A stretch of DNA of 64,000 nucleotides. Source: Prevotella sp. GTDB lineage: Bacteria > Bacteroidota > Bacteroidia > Bacteroidales > Bacteroidaceae. Shown in pieces: positions 28,690 to 36,963 of this stretch. The notes beneath the pieces were generated by a model. The model was not told the DNA's origin. It was given only the letters and a program-made list of their open reading frames with translations, and ran no database searches. The first letter of the stretch is position 1; each line of letters begins with the position of its first letter. The stretch is taken from positions 1 through 64,000 of the forward strand of contig JAGAPR010000029.1 in the NCBI GenBank assembly GCA_017623155.1, given 5' to 3'. The translations under genes and the position numbers were made by a program.

Positions 28690-29065
28690 CTGAAAACAGC
28701 GTTTTCCTGAAAAAAACTTCTCGAGGTCGCAAATTTGCGAGTTTTGAGGCTCTTTATGTAACATGTTGATTATAAGTGGTATATAGAGAATGACGCGTTT
28801 TGGGAATGTCTCGAAAATCGTCTTGTTTTCCAATTAGGCCGTAATTGCATTCCAATTAGGCCGTAATTGGAATGCAATAAGGCCGTAAACGGAGTGCAAT
28901 TACGGCCTTATTGCAAGGCAAAATCGGAGAAAATGCAACAAAAACGACTTGCGAATGTTATCAAAATTTAATTTCATAGGCGGGTTGTTAAATTATTTAA
29001 GTTAACAAAACCTACATTAAAAATTTTAAATGTCACGTCTTTTTACTTTTCGTTAACACTTTTAA
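28690..29065 (+). repeat. Dispersed intergenic element, copy 1
   Basis: Three parts are recognisable against the copies at about 39930-40330 and 59600-59985. The first is a diverged left block (GCAAATTTGCGAGTTTTGAGG near 28731, beginning GCAAATTTGCGAG). The second is the core of four 22-bp units at 28832-28919, preceded by GTCTTGTTTTCC. The third is a right block with TTAAGTTAACAAAACCTAC near 29000 followed by a CTTTTTACTTT motif. It lies between DUF2971 and porP. It has no coding capacity and no transposase. Confidence 0.7.
28832..28919 (+). repeat. Core of copy 1: four tandem 22-bp units
   Basis: Units start at 28832, 28854, 28876 and 28898. Each has AATTAGGCCGTAATT (an imperfect palindrome centred on GGCC) or a variant, followed by about 7 less conserved bases ending in CC or GC. 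Units 1-3 are in one orientation and unit 4 is inverted (AATTACGGCCTTATT). The 22-bp period is about two helical turns, so all centres would face the same side of the DNA. Confidence 0.85.
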
Positions 29066-29186
29066 GTTAAAATGGGAAATCCTCTTTTAATCTCCCCGGA
29101 GGGATGGGAGTAATGGGAGGGATGGGGTGTTGAACTCTTCATTCTTTCCTCTTCATTTCTCCTTTGCGGGGCTACACACAATAAAT

Positions 29187-30149
29187 GTGCGTGTGTTGCG
29201 TTATATATGTGTGTTTAAACGATATATCGTAATAATATTTGTCTTTGCCCTTGTTTTGCAGCGGGCAAACGGGCAGTACGACCCCACATTTTCCCATTAT
29301 TGGGCGATGGAGCCGTCGTTCAATCCGGCTGCTGCGGGCAAGGAGTCGAAAATCAATGTGGCTGCGGCATACGCGATGGCGCTTACGGGATTTGAGAACA
29401 ATCCGCGCACGATGTATGCCGGCGGCGACCTCCCTTTTTATTTTTTGAAATCATATCACGGTGTGGGCGCGCAGTTCATGAGCGACGACATAGGCTTGTT
29501 CTCTCATAAGAAGTTTGCCATTCAGTATGCTTATCGCCATAAGCTGTTTGGTGGAATGCTCGGTGCGGGCGTTCATTTAGGTTTGCTGAGTGAGAATTTC
29601 GACGGCTCGAAAGTTGATGTCGAGACCCCCAACGACCCTGCGTTTCCGTCGGCAGCCGTTACCGGGACCGGGCTTGACATTGGTCTCGGTCTGTATTATA
29701 CGCATCGCGATTGGTATGCCGGCGTGTCGGTGATGCATCTCAACGGCCCCGAGATAGAACTCGGCGAGCGTCAGAGTTTCAAAATCGACGCTGCATATTA
29801 TTTGACGGGCGGATACAATATTAAGCTGAGAAATCCGTTTTTAACAATACATCCGTCTTTGTTGGCGCGCACCGACGGCAATGCCTACCGTGTGGATTTG
29901 TCGGGGCGGGTGAAGTATACGAACGACAAGAAAGTGATGTATGCCGGCTTTTCTTACAGTCCCGACAACTCGGTGACGGTGATGATAGGCGGCGACTTTC
30001 ACGGTGTGACCCTCGGTTACAGCTACGAGATATATACCTCGGCCATCAGCATAGGCAATGGGGCGCACGAGTTGTTCTTGGGCTATCAGACCGACATAAA
30101 CTTCGGCAAGCGGGGTAAAAACAAGCATAAAAGCGTAAGAATACTATAA
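29187..30149 (+). CDS. porP: Type IX secretion outer-membrane protein PorP/SprF family
   Basis: About 320 residues. PorP/SprF proteins form an outer-membrane barrel that interacts with the PorK/GldK ring of the type IX secretion system. A signal peptide is visible (KRYIVIIFVFALVLQRANG, then QYDPTFSHYW). The segment MEPSFNPAAAGKESK and repeated barrel-like strands ending in aromatic residues follow. No ATG precedes the signal peptide in frame, so the start is a GTG at 29187 or 29211; both give a credible leader. It is 25 bp before gldK with no promoter or terminator between, so they are one operon. Confidence 0.88.
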   Translation: MRVLRYICVFKRYIVIIFVFALVLQRANGQYDPTFSHYWAMEPSFNPAAAGKESKINVAAAYAMALTGFENNPRTMYAGGDLPFYFLKSYHGVGAQFMSDDIGLFSHKKFAIQYAYRHKLFGGMLGAGVHLGLLSENFDGSKVDVETPNDPAFPSAAVTGTGLDIGLGLYYTHRDWYAGVSVMHLNGPEIELGERQSFKIDAAYYLTGGYNIKLRNPFLTIHPSLLARTDGNAYRVDLSGRVKYTNDKKVMYAGFSYSPDNSVTVMIGGDFHGVTLGYSYEIYTSAISIGNGAHELFLGYQTDINFGKRGKNKHKSVRIL

Positions 30150-30174
30150 ACCAAAGTGTGATAACAGCTAAATT

Positions 30175-31623
30175 ATGAATATGAGAAAGAGTATCATAGT
30201 CCTTTGTGTCATCGGCACGCTCGCTCTGGCGAGTTGTTTCGGAGGCAAGACGGCAACGGCTTCGGGCGGAGAGGTCACCGGTGCCGGCGGCAGGCCATTC
30301 ACCGAGCCTACGCCCTACGGCATGACTCTCGTCAAGCGCGGACACCTGAGGATGGGAATAGAGAAACAAGACAGCCTCTGGGGCAAGCAGACACCGGTGA
30401 AAGACATATCGGTGGAGGGCTTCTGGATGGACGAGACGGAGATTACCAATTCGCAGTATCGTCAGTTCGTGTATTATGTGCGCGACTCGATAATCCGCGA
30501 ACGGCTCGCCGACCCGGCCTACGGAGGCGATGAGACTTACAAGATAGAGGAAGACAAGAACGGCGACCCCGTGAAACCGTATCTCAACTGGAAGAAAGCG
30601 TTGCCGCGCAAGCCCAACGAAGACGAGCAGCGGGCGATAGAGAGCGTCTATACCACCAATCCCGTGACGGGCGAGAAGATGCTCGATGCAAGCCAGATGA
30701 ACTATCGTTACGAGGTGTACGACTATACCGAGGCTGCCAAGCGCAAGTATCGCATGAATCCGAGCGAGCGAAATCTGAACACAGACATCGCGGCAAATCC
30801 CAACAGCGTGGTGTGGATATCGAAAGACACGGCATACATCGACGACGAAGGACGCATTGTGAGTCAAACGATAAACAGGCCGTTGAGCGGTCCTTGGGAT
30901 TTTCTCAATACTTACATCGTCAATATCTATCCCGACACGACATGCTGGGTGAACGATTTCCCGAACGCCGACAACGAGACATACATGCGCCTGTATTTCA
31001 GTAATCCGGCCTACAACAGCTATCCTGTGGTGGGTGTCACATGGGAGCAGGCCAACGCATTCTGTGCATGGCGCACCGAGTATCTGCTCAAAGGGCTGGG
31101 CTCCGCCGCCCGATATGTGCAGCGCTACCGCCTGCCGACAGAGGCGGAGTGGGAGTTTGCGGCACGCGGCAAAGACCAGAACGAATTTCCGTGGGAAGAC
31201 GAGCAGGTGATGAGCGGCAAGGGCTGTTTCTTCGCCAACTTCAAACCCGACAACGGAAACTACACCAAAGACGGCAACCTGATAACAAGTAAGGTAGGCA
31301 TATACACGGCCAACAGCAACGGACTGTTCGACATGGCGGGCAATGTGGCCGAGTGGACAAGTACCGTATATACCGAGGCGGGCGTAGAGGCGATGAACGA
31401 CATCAACCCCCAGCTGAAATACAACGCCGCCAAGGAAGACCCGTACAGACTGAAAAAGAAGAGCGTGCGCGGCGGCTCGTGGAAAGATCCCGAGTCGTAT
31501 ATCCGCTCGGCTTGGCGCTCGTCGGAGTATCAAAACCAGCCGCGCTCATACATCGGATTCCGCTGTGTGCGCAGTCTGGCCAATACAACAAGTGAGAAAT
31601 CAAAAAAATCGAAGAAAAGATGA
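30175..31623 (+). CDS. gldK: Gliding/type IX secretion lipoprotein GldK
   Basis: 482 residues. GldK (PorK) is an outer-membrane lipoprotein that forms the periplasmic ring of the type IX secretion system with GldN. The lipobox LALASC puts the acylated Cys at residue 21. The rest is a formylglycine-generating-enzyme-like fold: GMTLVKRGHLRMG, WMDETEITNSQYRQFV, YRLPTEAEWEFAARG and GLFDMAGNVAEW, ending GGSWKDPESYIRSAWR and YIGFRCVRS. Family members use this fold for structure rather than catalysis. The TGA stop overlaps the gldL start (ATGA). Confidence 0.95.
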   Translation: MNMRKSIIVLCVIGTLALASCFGGKTATASGGEVTGAGGRPFTEPTPYGMTLVKRGHLRMGIEKQDSLWGKQTPVKDISVEGFWMDETEITNSQYRQFVYYVRDSIIRERLADPAYGGDETYKIEEDKNGDPVKPYLNWKKALPRKPNEDEQRAIESVYTTNPVTGEKMLDASQMNYRYEVYDYTEAAKRKYRMNPSERNLNTDIAANPNSVVWISKDTAYIDDEGRIVSQTINRPLSGPWDFLNTYIVNIYPDTTCWVNDFPNADNETYMRLYFSNPAYNSYPVVGVTWEQANAFCAWRTEYLLKGLGSAARYVQRYRLPTEAEWEFAARGKDQNEFPWEDEQVMSGKGCFFANFKPDNGNYTKDGNLITSKVGIYTANSNGLFDMAGNVAEWTSTVYTEAGVEAMNDINPQLKYNAAKEDPYRLKKKSVRGGSWKDPESYIRSAWRSSEYQNQPRSYIGFRCVRSLANTTSEKSKKSKKR

Positions 31624-32402
31624 CAGAATACAGCAAATATAACGTGATATACCGGTTGCAGAAGTGGCTCGACAGCGTGCCGGGACAGACATTCCTGAAC
31701 TATGCGTACAGCTGGGGCGCATCGGTCGTAATCCTCGGAGCACTCTTCAAACTGACCCACCTGCCGGGAGCAAACTTCATGCTTTATTTTGGAATGGGCA
31801 CGGAAGCAATAGTGTTCTTCATATCGGCTTTCGACCGCCCGTTTGACAAAACAGCCGACGGCAAGGACCTGCCCACACACTTTGAGGATGAGGCAGACGA
31901 GCCGGCAAGCGATGACAATGTCGAGGCTCAACCGAAAATAGCAGGCTCGCAGGCAGGCGGCACCATAATAATAGGTGGCGGCGGTGGATATGCGGCAGCC
32001 GAAAGTGACGTTGCCGCAGTTGTCGGCGACGCACAATCGACAGGCACCGGCAGCGGCATGACATGGATACAGCAGCAACAACAGGTGTCGCCCGAGATGG
32101 AAGAGGCCACAAGCAACTATGTGGACGAGTTGAACAAACTCACCGAGATGCTCGCCAAGGTGTCGGAACAGAGCCAGAGGCTGACTCGCGACTCCGAGGA
32201 AATGGAAAACCTCAACCGCACGCTTACCGGAATATGCAAGGTATACGAGATGCAGCTTAAAGGCGCGAGCGCACAAATAGGCACCATCGACCAGATTAAC
32301 GAGCAGTCGCGCCGCATGGCAGAACAGATAGCAGAGCTGAACAAGATTTACGCCCGCATGATAGAGGCAATGACCGTTAACATGAAGAGCGTAAACGTTT
32401 AA
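31620..32402 (+). CDS. gldL: Type IX secretion inner-membrane motor protein GldL
   Basis: 260 residues. GldL with GldM forms the proton-driven motor that powers type IX secretion and gliding. Two membrane helices lie near the N-terminus (about 32-48 and 53-71); the second carries a conserved Glu (GMGTEAIVFFISAF). A glycine-rich linker (IIIGGGGGYAAAE) and a long helical cytoplasmic part follow (VDELNKLTEMLAKVSEQSQ). It overlaps gldK by 4 bases and ends 13 bp before gldM. Confidence 0.94.
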   Translation: MTEYSKYNVIYRLQKWLDSVPGQTFLNYAYSWGASVVILGALFKLTHLPGANFMLYFGMGTEAIVFFISAFDRPFDKTADGKDLPTHFEDEADEPASDDNVEAQPKIAGSQAGGTIIIGGGGGYAAAESDVAAVVGDAQSTGTGSGMTWIQQQQQVSPEMEEATSNYVDELNKLTEMLAKVSEQSQRLTRDSEEMENLNRTLTGICKVYEMQLKGASAQIGTIDQINEQSRRMAEQIAELNKIYARMIEAMTVNMKSVNV

Positions 32403-32415
32403 GACTTAAAGGCTT

Positions 32416-33981
32416 ATGGCAATAAAGAAAAGACCGGCATCTCCTCGCCAAAAGATGATAAACCTTATGTATGTCGTCTTGATGGCAATGCTCGCGCTGA
32501 ACGTGTCGACAGAAGTGCTCAACGGCTTTTCCATCGTGGAAGACAGCCTGAACCGCACCACCGCCAACTCGTCGAAGGAGAATCAGGTCGTATATGATGA
32601 CTTCGAAGCGCAGATGAAAGCGAACCCCGCCAAAGTGAAAGCGTGGTTTGACAAGGCGCGCGAGGTGAAGCGCATGAGCGACTCGCTGTATAATTTCGTC
32701 GACGAGCTGAAAGTCGCCATCGTGACCGAGGCCGACGGAAAAGACTGCGACATGAAAAATATCAAGAACAAAGAAGATCTTGAAGCTGCCAGTCAGGTGA
32801 TGCTCGCGCCCGGCAGAGGACGCGGCGCGGAGCTTTATCGGGCGATAAACTCGTTTCGCAGCAGGATAACGAAGATGGTCACCGACCCCACGCGCCGTGC
32901 GGCGATAAACGATAATTTGGCAACGAAAATACCGAAAAACGCCATGACAATGGGTAAGAACTGGCAGGAGTACATGTTTGAATCCATGCCCGTGGCGGCT
33001 GCGGTGACACTGCTTTCCAAGTTGCAGAGCGACATACGGTATGCCGAGGGAGAGGTGCTTCACACCCTTGTGGCCAACATCGACGTGAAAGATATACGTG
33101 TAAACTCTCTCAACGCCTTTGTCATTCCCAACTCACAGACAATCGTTCGGGGTGATAAATTCTCCGCCCGGATAGTGATGGCGGCCGTGGATACGACGCA
33201 GGTGCCCGATATCTATATAGGAAACAGGAAAATAAATCTCAGCAACGGACTGTATGAGACCGTTTGCAGCCGTACCGGCGATTTCACGCTTGCAGGCTAT
33301 ATGGAGGTGGTGAACGGCGGCGGCGAGCGCATACGGCGCGACTTCAGTCAGAAGTATACAGTTGTGGATCCGAGTGCCACGGTGTCGGCCGACCTCATGA
33401 ATGTGCTGTATGCCGGATACAACAACCCCATAAGCGTGAGCGTGCCGGGCGTGCCTTTGAACAAGGTTACGGCCTCGATTAGCGGCGGAACGCTCACACC
33501 CGTAGGCCCGGGCAGGTATATCGCACGGCCGACGGCGGTGGGAAAGGACGTCACACTGACTGTAATGTCGACCAATACCGGGCGCGCACAGCAGATGGGA
33601 CAGTATACATTCCGTGTTCGTAAGTTGCCCGATCCGGCTCCATATATAGCCATGGCCGACGAACATGGCAACCCCACGCGTTATAAGGGCGGTGCTCTCG
33701 TGAAAGGCGCGCTTGTCAATGCCGGCGGAATAGGGGCGGCGATAGACGACGGTATTCTCGATATCGGTTTCAAGGTGCTTGGCTTCGAGACCGTGTTCTT
33801 TGACAACATGGGTAACGCCGTGCCCATGGTCAGCGACGGAGATAAGTTCTCCGCACGCCAGAAAGAAACATTCCGAAAGCTCACACGCAACCGCCGGTTC
33901 TATATATCGCGCATAACAGCCGTCGGACCGGACGGAATACAGCGTAAGTTACAGGCTTCGATGGAAGTGATAGTGAAGTGA
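32416..33981 (+). CDS. gldM: Type IX secretion motor shaft protein GldM
   Basis: 521 residues. GldM has one N-terminal membrane helix (INLMYVVLMAMLALNVS, about 15-31) preceded by the family motif RPASPRQKM, and a long periplasmic part made of helical then beta-sandwich domains. It reaches from the inner-membrane motor to the GldK/GldN ring. Length and order (gldK-L-M-N) are as usual. Confidence 0.95.
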   Translation: MAIKKRPASPRQKMINLMYVVLMAMLALNVSTEVLNGFSIVEDSLNRTTANSSKENQVVYDDFEAQMKANPAKVKAWFDKAREVKRMSDSLYNFVDELKVAIVTEADGKDCDMKNIKNKEDLEAASQVMLAPGRGRGAELYRAINSFRSRITKMVTDPTRRAAINDNLATKIPKNAMTMGKNWQEYMFESMPVAAAVTLLSKLQSDIRYAEGEVLHTLVANIDVKDIRVNSLNAFVIPNSQTIVRGDKFSARIVMAAVDTTQVPDIYIGNRKINLSNGLYETVCSRTGDFTLAGYMEVVNGGGERIRRDFSQKYTVVDPSATVSADLMNVLYAGYNNPISVSVPGVPLNKVTASISGGTLTPVGPGRYIARPTAVGKDVTLTVMSTNTGRAQQMGQYTFRVRKLPDPAPYIAMADEHGNPTRYKGGALVKGALVNAGGIGAAIDDGILDIGFKVLGFETVFFDNMGNAVPMVSDGDKFSARQKETFRKLTRNRRFYISRITAVGPDGIQRKLQASMEVIVK

Positions 33982-34008
33982 TTTGAAAACAAAAAAGAAT
34001 ATATATAT

Positions 34009-35061
34009 ATGAAAAGACTATTGTTCATATTGACCATAACGCTCGCCGTAACATCGGCAGTGGCACAACCCAAGGCTCGTCGCGAGGCTGAAAAACAAGC
34101 GGCCGCGGCCCGTCAGAGCGCACCGGGACTGTCCCGACGCGCGCAGTTGATGTTTCCGACGGCGATAGACATGCCGGAGGATGTGGTGTGGCGTCGTGAT
34201 ATCTATCGCGAGATCGACCTCAACCAAGATGCCAATGCCGGTCTTTACTATCCCGTGGAACCGATAGACAAGCAGTTGAACCTGTTCACATACGTGTTCA
34301 AACTCGCGCTGAACGGATACATCCCGGTATACGAATATCGGCTCGACGGTAACGAAGTGTTCAGTGAAGCATCGAAAGTGAAGATAAAGACAGTGCTCGA
34401 CAACTATCATATCTTCTATGAAGAGAAAGACGGTAAGTTGCGCGTTGACAACAGCGACATACCGTCTGCCGAAGTGAAATTGTACTATCTGAAAGAAAGT
34501 GCATACTACGATCAGGCCAATTCCACGTTTCATCGCAAGGTGTTGGCATTCTGTCCGGTGATGATGCGCGAGGATGATTTTGGCGGAGAAGCATCAAAAT
34601 ACCCGTTGTTTTGGGTGCTGTATAGCGATGTGGAGCCGTTTCTCACGCGTCAGACCGTGATGACAAGCAACCTTAACAACGCCGCAATAATGACGATGGC
34701 CGACTTCTTCACGCTCACAAAGTATGAAGGCAAGATATATAAGACGAATAACATGCTCGGTCGCACGCTCGCACAGTATTGCACCACCGACTCGGCAATG
34801 GTGAAAGAGCAGCGCAAGATAGAGGGCGAGTTGCTCGCGTTTGAGAAAAACATCTTCGGCGATCAGGCAAAGAAAGACTCGCTCGACAGCATATCCAACC
34901 TTGATCCGAAGACCGCGGCCAAGGCACGTAAAGTGTCGCGCCGCAGTGCCTCAAAGTCGGATAAGAAGAAAACGACGAAAGTTCGCCGCCGCAGTTCGTC
35001 GCCACGGTCGTCGGGTGGCTCGTCGGCAGCCCGTGTAACCGTTCGCCGCGAGCGGCATTGA
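34009..35061 (+). CDS. gldN: Type IX secretion ring protein GldN with basic tail
   Basis: 350 residues. GldN (PorN) pairs with GldK in the periplasmic ring. A signal peptide (MKRLLFILTITLAVTSAVAQ) is followed by the family core: MPEDVVWRRDIYREIDL, NAGLYYPVEP, and later VKLYYLKESAYYDQ and YPLFWVLYSDVEPFL. The last 45 residues are an Arg/Lys/Ser-rich tail (SRRSASKSDKKKTTKVRRRS), likely disordered. It is the last gene of the porP-gldKLMN operon; 98 bp of AT-rich DNA follow. Confidence 0.93.
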   Translation: MKRLLFILTITLAVTSAVAQPKARREAEKQAAAARQSAPGLSRRAQLMFPTAIDMPEDVVWRRDIYREIDLNQDANAGLYYPVEPIDKQLNLFTYVFKLALNGYIPVYEYRLDGNEVFSEASKVKIKTVLDNYHIFYEEKDGKLRVDNSDIPSAEVKLYYLKESAYYDQANSTFHRKVLAFCPVMMREDDFGGEASKYPLFWVLYSDVEPFLTRQTVMTSNLNNAAIMTMADFFTLTKYEGKIYKTNNMLGRTLAQYCTTDSAMVKEQRKIEGELLAFEKNIFGDQAKKDSLDSISNLDPKTAAKARKVSRRSASKSDKKKTTKVRRRSSSPRSSGGSSAARVTVRRERH

Positions 35062-35159
35062 TGAGTCGAATTATACATTATTCATTATATATTAATCGGA
35101 TAATATGTCGTAAAAAGCATGAAAACTATCATGGCATAACTTTTTAAAACCGTTATTAT

Positions 35160-35768
35160 ATGAAAAAGATTTTTACTATTATGGCTTTTGCCGCAGCCTT
35201 GATTTCAGCGGCTCCTGCCAATGCGCAGATTAAGTTCGGACTTAAAGGCGGTCTCAATGTGACTAACATGAGTCTCAGTTCTGATGTTATCGCCAAATCA
35301 AACCAGACAGGTTTCTTTGTCGGTCCTACTGTCAAGGTTACGTTGCCTATCGTCGGACTTGGTGTCGATGCTGCCGCTTTATACGATCAGCGTGAGGCTG
35401 AACTGGGTGAGGGTAGTGACAAGGAGACACTCACGCAGAAGAACATCAATATCCCGGTCAACCTCCGTTACGGCATCGGTTTGGGCAGCATGGCCAGCGT
35501 TTATTTCGCTGCCGGTCCTCAGTTCGGCTTTAATGTGGGCAGCAAGAACTTGTTTGATGGTAATTTCAAGATGAAAGACTCAAACTTCAGCGTTAACGTC
35601 GGAGCCGGAGTATCACTTGTAAATCATGTGGAAATAGGTTTCACATACAACATCGCATGCGGCAAAACCGGTGAGATGAACATCTGGGACGCTGTAAGCG
35701 ACCAAGTGATATCCAAGAAGAGCGCTCGCATGAACGCATGGCAGATATCCGCCGCTTACTATTTCTGA
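35160..35768 (+). CDS. Outer-membrane beta-barrel protein, porin-family type
   Basis: 202 residues. A signal peptide (MKKIFTIMAFAAALISAAPANA) is cut before QIKFGLKGGLNVTNMS, a typical start of the outer-membrane protein beta-barrel domain family that includes PorT-like proteins. Alternating strands end in AWQISAAYYF, the aromatic C-terminal signature of barrel proteins. Codon use is like that of the ribosomal genes, suggesting high expression. It follows the type IX secretion operon but has its own upstream spacer; a direct role in secretion is not shown. Confidence 0.8.
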   Translation: MKKIFTIMAFAAALISAAPANAQIKFGLKGGLNVTNMSLSSDVIAKSNQTGFFVGPTVKVTLPIVGLGVDAAALYDQREAELGEGSDKETLTQKNINIPVNLRYGIGLGSMASVYFAAGPQFGFNVGSKNLFDGNFKMKDSNFSVNVGAGVSLVNHVEIGFTYNIACGKTGEMNIWDAVSDQVISKKSARMNAWQISAAYYF

Positions 35769-35783
35769 TATCGATATAATCCT

Positions 35784-35831
35784 AAAAGTCCCGATATAAT
35801 ACCGAAAGTGGTATTGTATCGGGACTTTTTT
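35784..35831. terminator. Terminator, probably bidirectional
   Basis: AAAAGTCCCGATA and TATCGGGACTTTT form a long stem with inner ATACC/GGTAT pairing. The T-run on the plus strand ends the barrel gene, and the A-run on the left serves the convergent DUF4831 gene. Confidence 0.85.
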
Positions 35832-35862
35832 GTTGCGCTTGATTATCTATTTCTTCGTTGTG

Positions 35863-36933
35863 TTATTTCGGTTGTTCGGCGTCGAGTCTTGCCACTGAGC
35901 CTGTCGTTGGGTTGAGAGTGAGTTTTGTTGTGTATCTCTTGTTAAACAGTTCGCCGCTCAACAGTTCCGTATGTCCGAACTGTCCGGCGTATAGTTCGAA
36001 GCGTCCCATCATGCGATTGCCTTTCGACAGTGTTGCCGTTATCTTTCCCGGCACGTTCACGAAGATGCCGTCGTTTTGCGGTTTTTTCTTTCCCGTCGGG
36101 GTTACCGGCTCCGCCGCCGGCACGCTGTGCATGTCTTTCACGCTTATATAATACGGTGTTCCCGACAAGTCGTCCTTATCCACGATGCCGAGCCGGCGTG
36201 AAAGGCGGAACAATATTTCTTTGTCTGTCTCCTTTTCCGGGCATACAATGAATACATGTTCGGTTGTGTCTTTTTCCGTTGTGCCGGCAAAAAGACTTGT
36301 GAGTGCCTTGTCTTGCGTGTCGAGTTGTTCGAGCATGAGTTTCAGTTGTTCGCCGTCTTTCGGCATGAAGTCGGCCTGTCCTTTTGTCAGTAGACTTTTG
36401 CTTTCGCGTATGTCGTATATCTCCTGTGCCGTGAGTTGTGCCATCTTTGCCGTGCTTCCCGCCGCGAGAATGTCCTCGCTCATATATTGCCTTGGGTTTA
36501 CGGCCGGCTTTCTCGGAGCCGGTTTGAATTCTGCCGGAGTCTCTTGCGGTATCGGGTCGGTGTTGATGGCCGTCAATGTTCCATCGTCTGCCAGTCTGAT
36601 GTTTGTTGCGGAGCTTTTCGGGTTAAGTTTGATTGAGTAGCATTTCGACGTGTCGGCCACTCCTGTCGAAGTCATGTTTATCGTCGTCACCTTGTAGCTT
36701 ACGGTCTTCTCCGTCTCCACATCTTTGAGTCTGAGAAACCTGTCGGCGTATATGCAGAAGTCGCCGGGCGTATAAGTCGTTTTCTCCACCTGCACGACAA
36801 TGCGCAGGGCCGTTTTCGGCAGATAGTACACCGCACCTTCCGGAGTCACTCCGGGCCTGTATTTATTTATTGTGGTCTGTGCGTTTGCTCCGCAGCAGAT
36901 GGCGAGCAAAGCGGCCGTCAATACTTTTATCAT
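35863..36933 (-). CDS. DUF4831 family exported protein
   Basis: 356 residues with a signal peptide (MIKVLTAALLAICCGANAQ). The family signature TPEGAVYYLPKTALRIVVQVEKT lies near residue 30, and the LNPTTGSVARLDAEQP ending is typical of DUF4831 in Bacteroidales. The function is unknown; periplasmic or envelope location is inferred from the leader. It lies 30 bp downstream of nnr on the same strand and is probably cotranscribed. Confidence 0.82.
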   Translation of the reverse strand: MIKVLTAALLAICCGANAQTTINKYRPGVTPEGAVYYLPKTALRIVVQVEKTTYTPGDFCIYADRFLRLKDVETEKTVSYKVTTINMTSTGVADTSKCYSIKLNPKSSATNIRLADDGTLTAINTDPIPQETPAEFKPAPRKPAVNPRQYMSEDILAAGSTAKMAQLTAQEIYDIRESKSLLTKGQADFMPKDGEQLKLMLEQLDTQDKALTSLFAGTTEKDTTEHVFIVCPEKETDKEILFRLSRRLGIVDKDDLSGTPYYISVKDMHSVPAAEPVTPTGKKKPQNDGIFVNVPGKITATLSKGNRMMGRFELYAGQFGHTELLSGELFNKRYTTKLTLNPTTGSVARLDAEQPK

Positions 36934-36963
36934 GTCTTTATCGGTAATATTTTTGTTGTTTTA

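Larger units (their letters stand above)
28528..29186. other. Intergenic region with repeat element copy 1
   Basis: No gene is seen. The region holds a copy of the dispersed element (about 28690-29065) with its 4 x 22-bp core at 28832-28919. A purine-rich stretch with repeated GGGATGGGAG/GGGAGGGATGGGG lies just before the porP gene. Confidence 0.6.

Noticed and set aside
28832..28919. Possible second CRISPR array or miniature transposon
   Set aside because: The 22-bp units are contiguous with no unique spacers, there are no terminal inverted repeats or target duplications visible, and the unit number is fixed at four.
30046..31533. 495-residue open frame on the minus strand opposite porP and gldK
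   Set aside because: It lies antisense to clear gldK coding sequence with intact family motifs. Long antisense frames are common in GC-richer genes, and the protein has no recognisable features.
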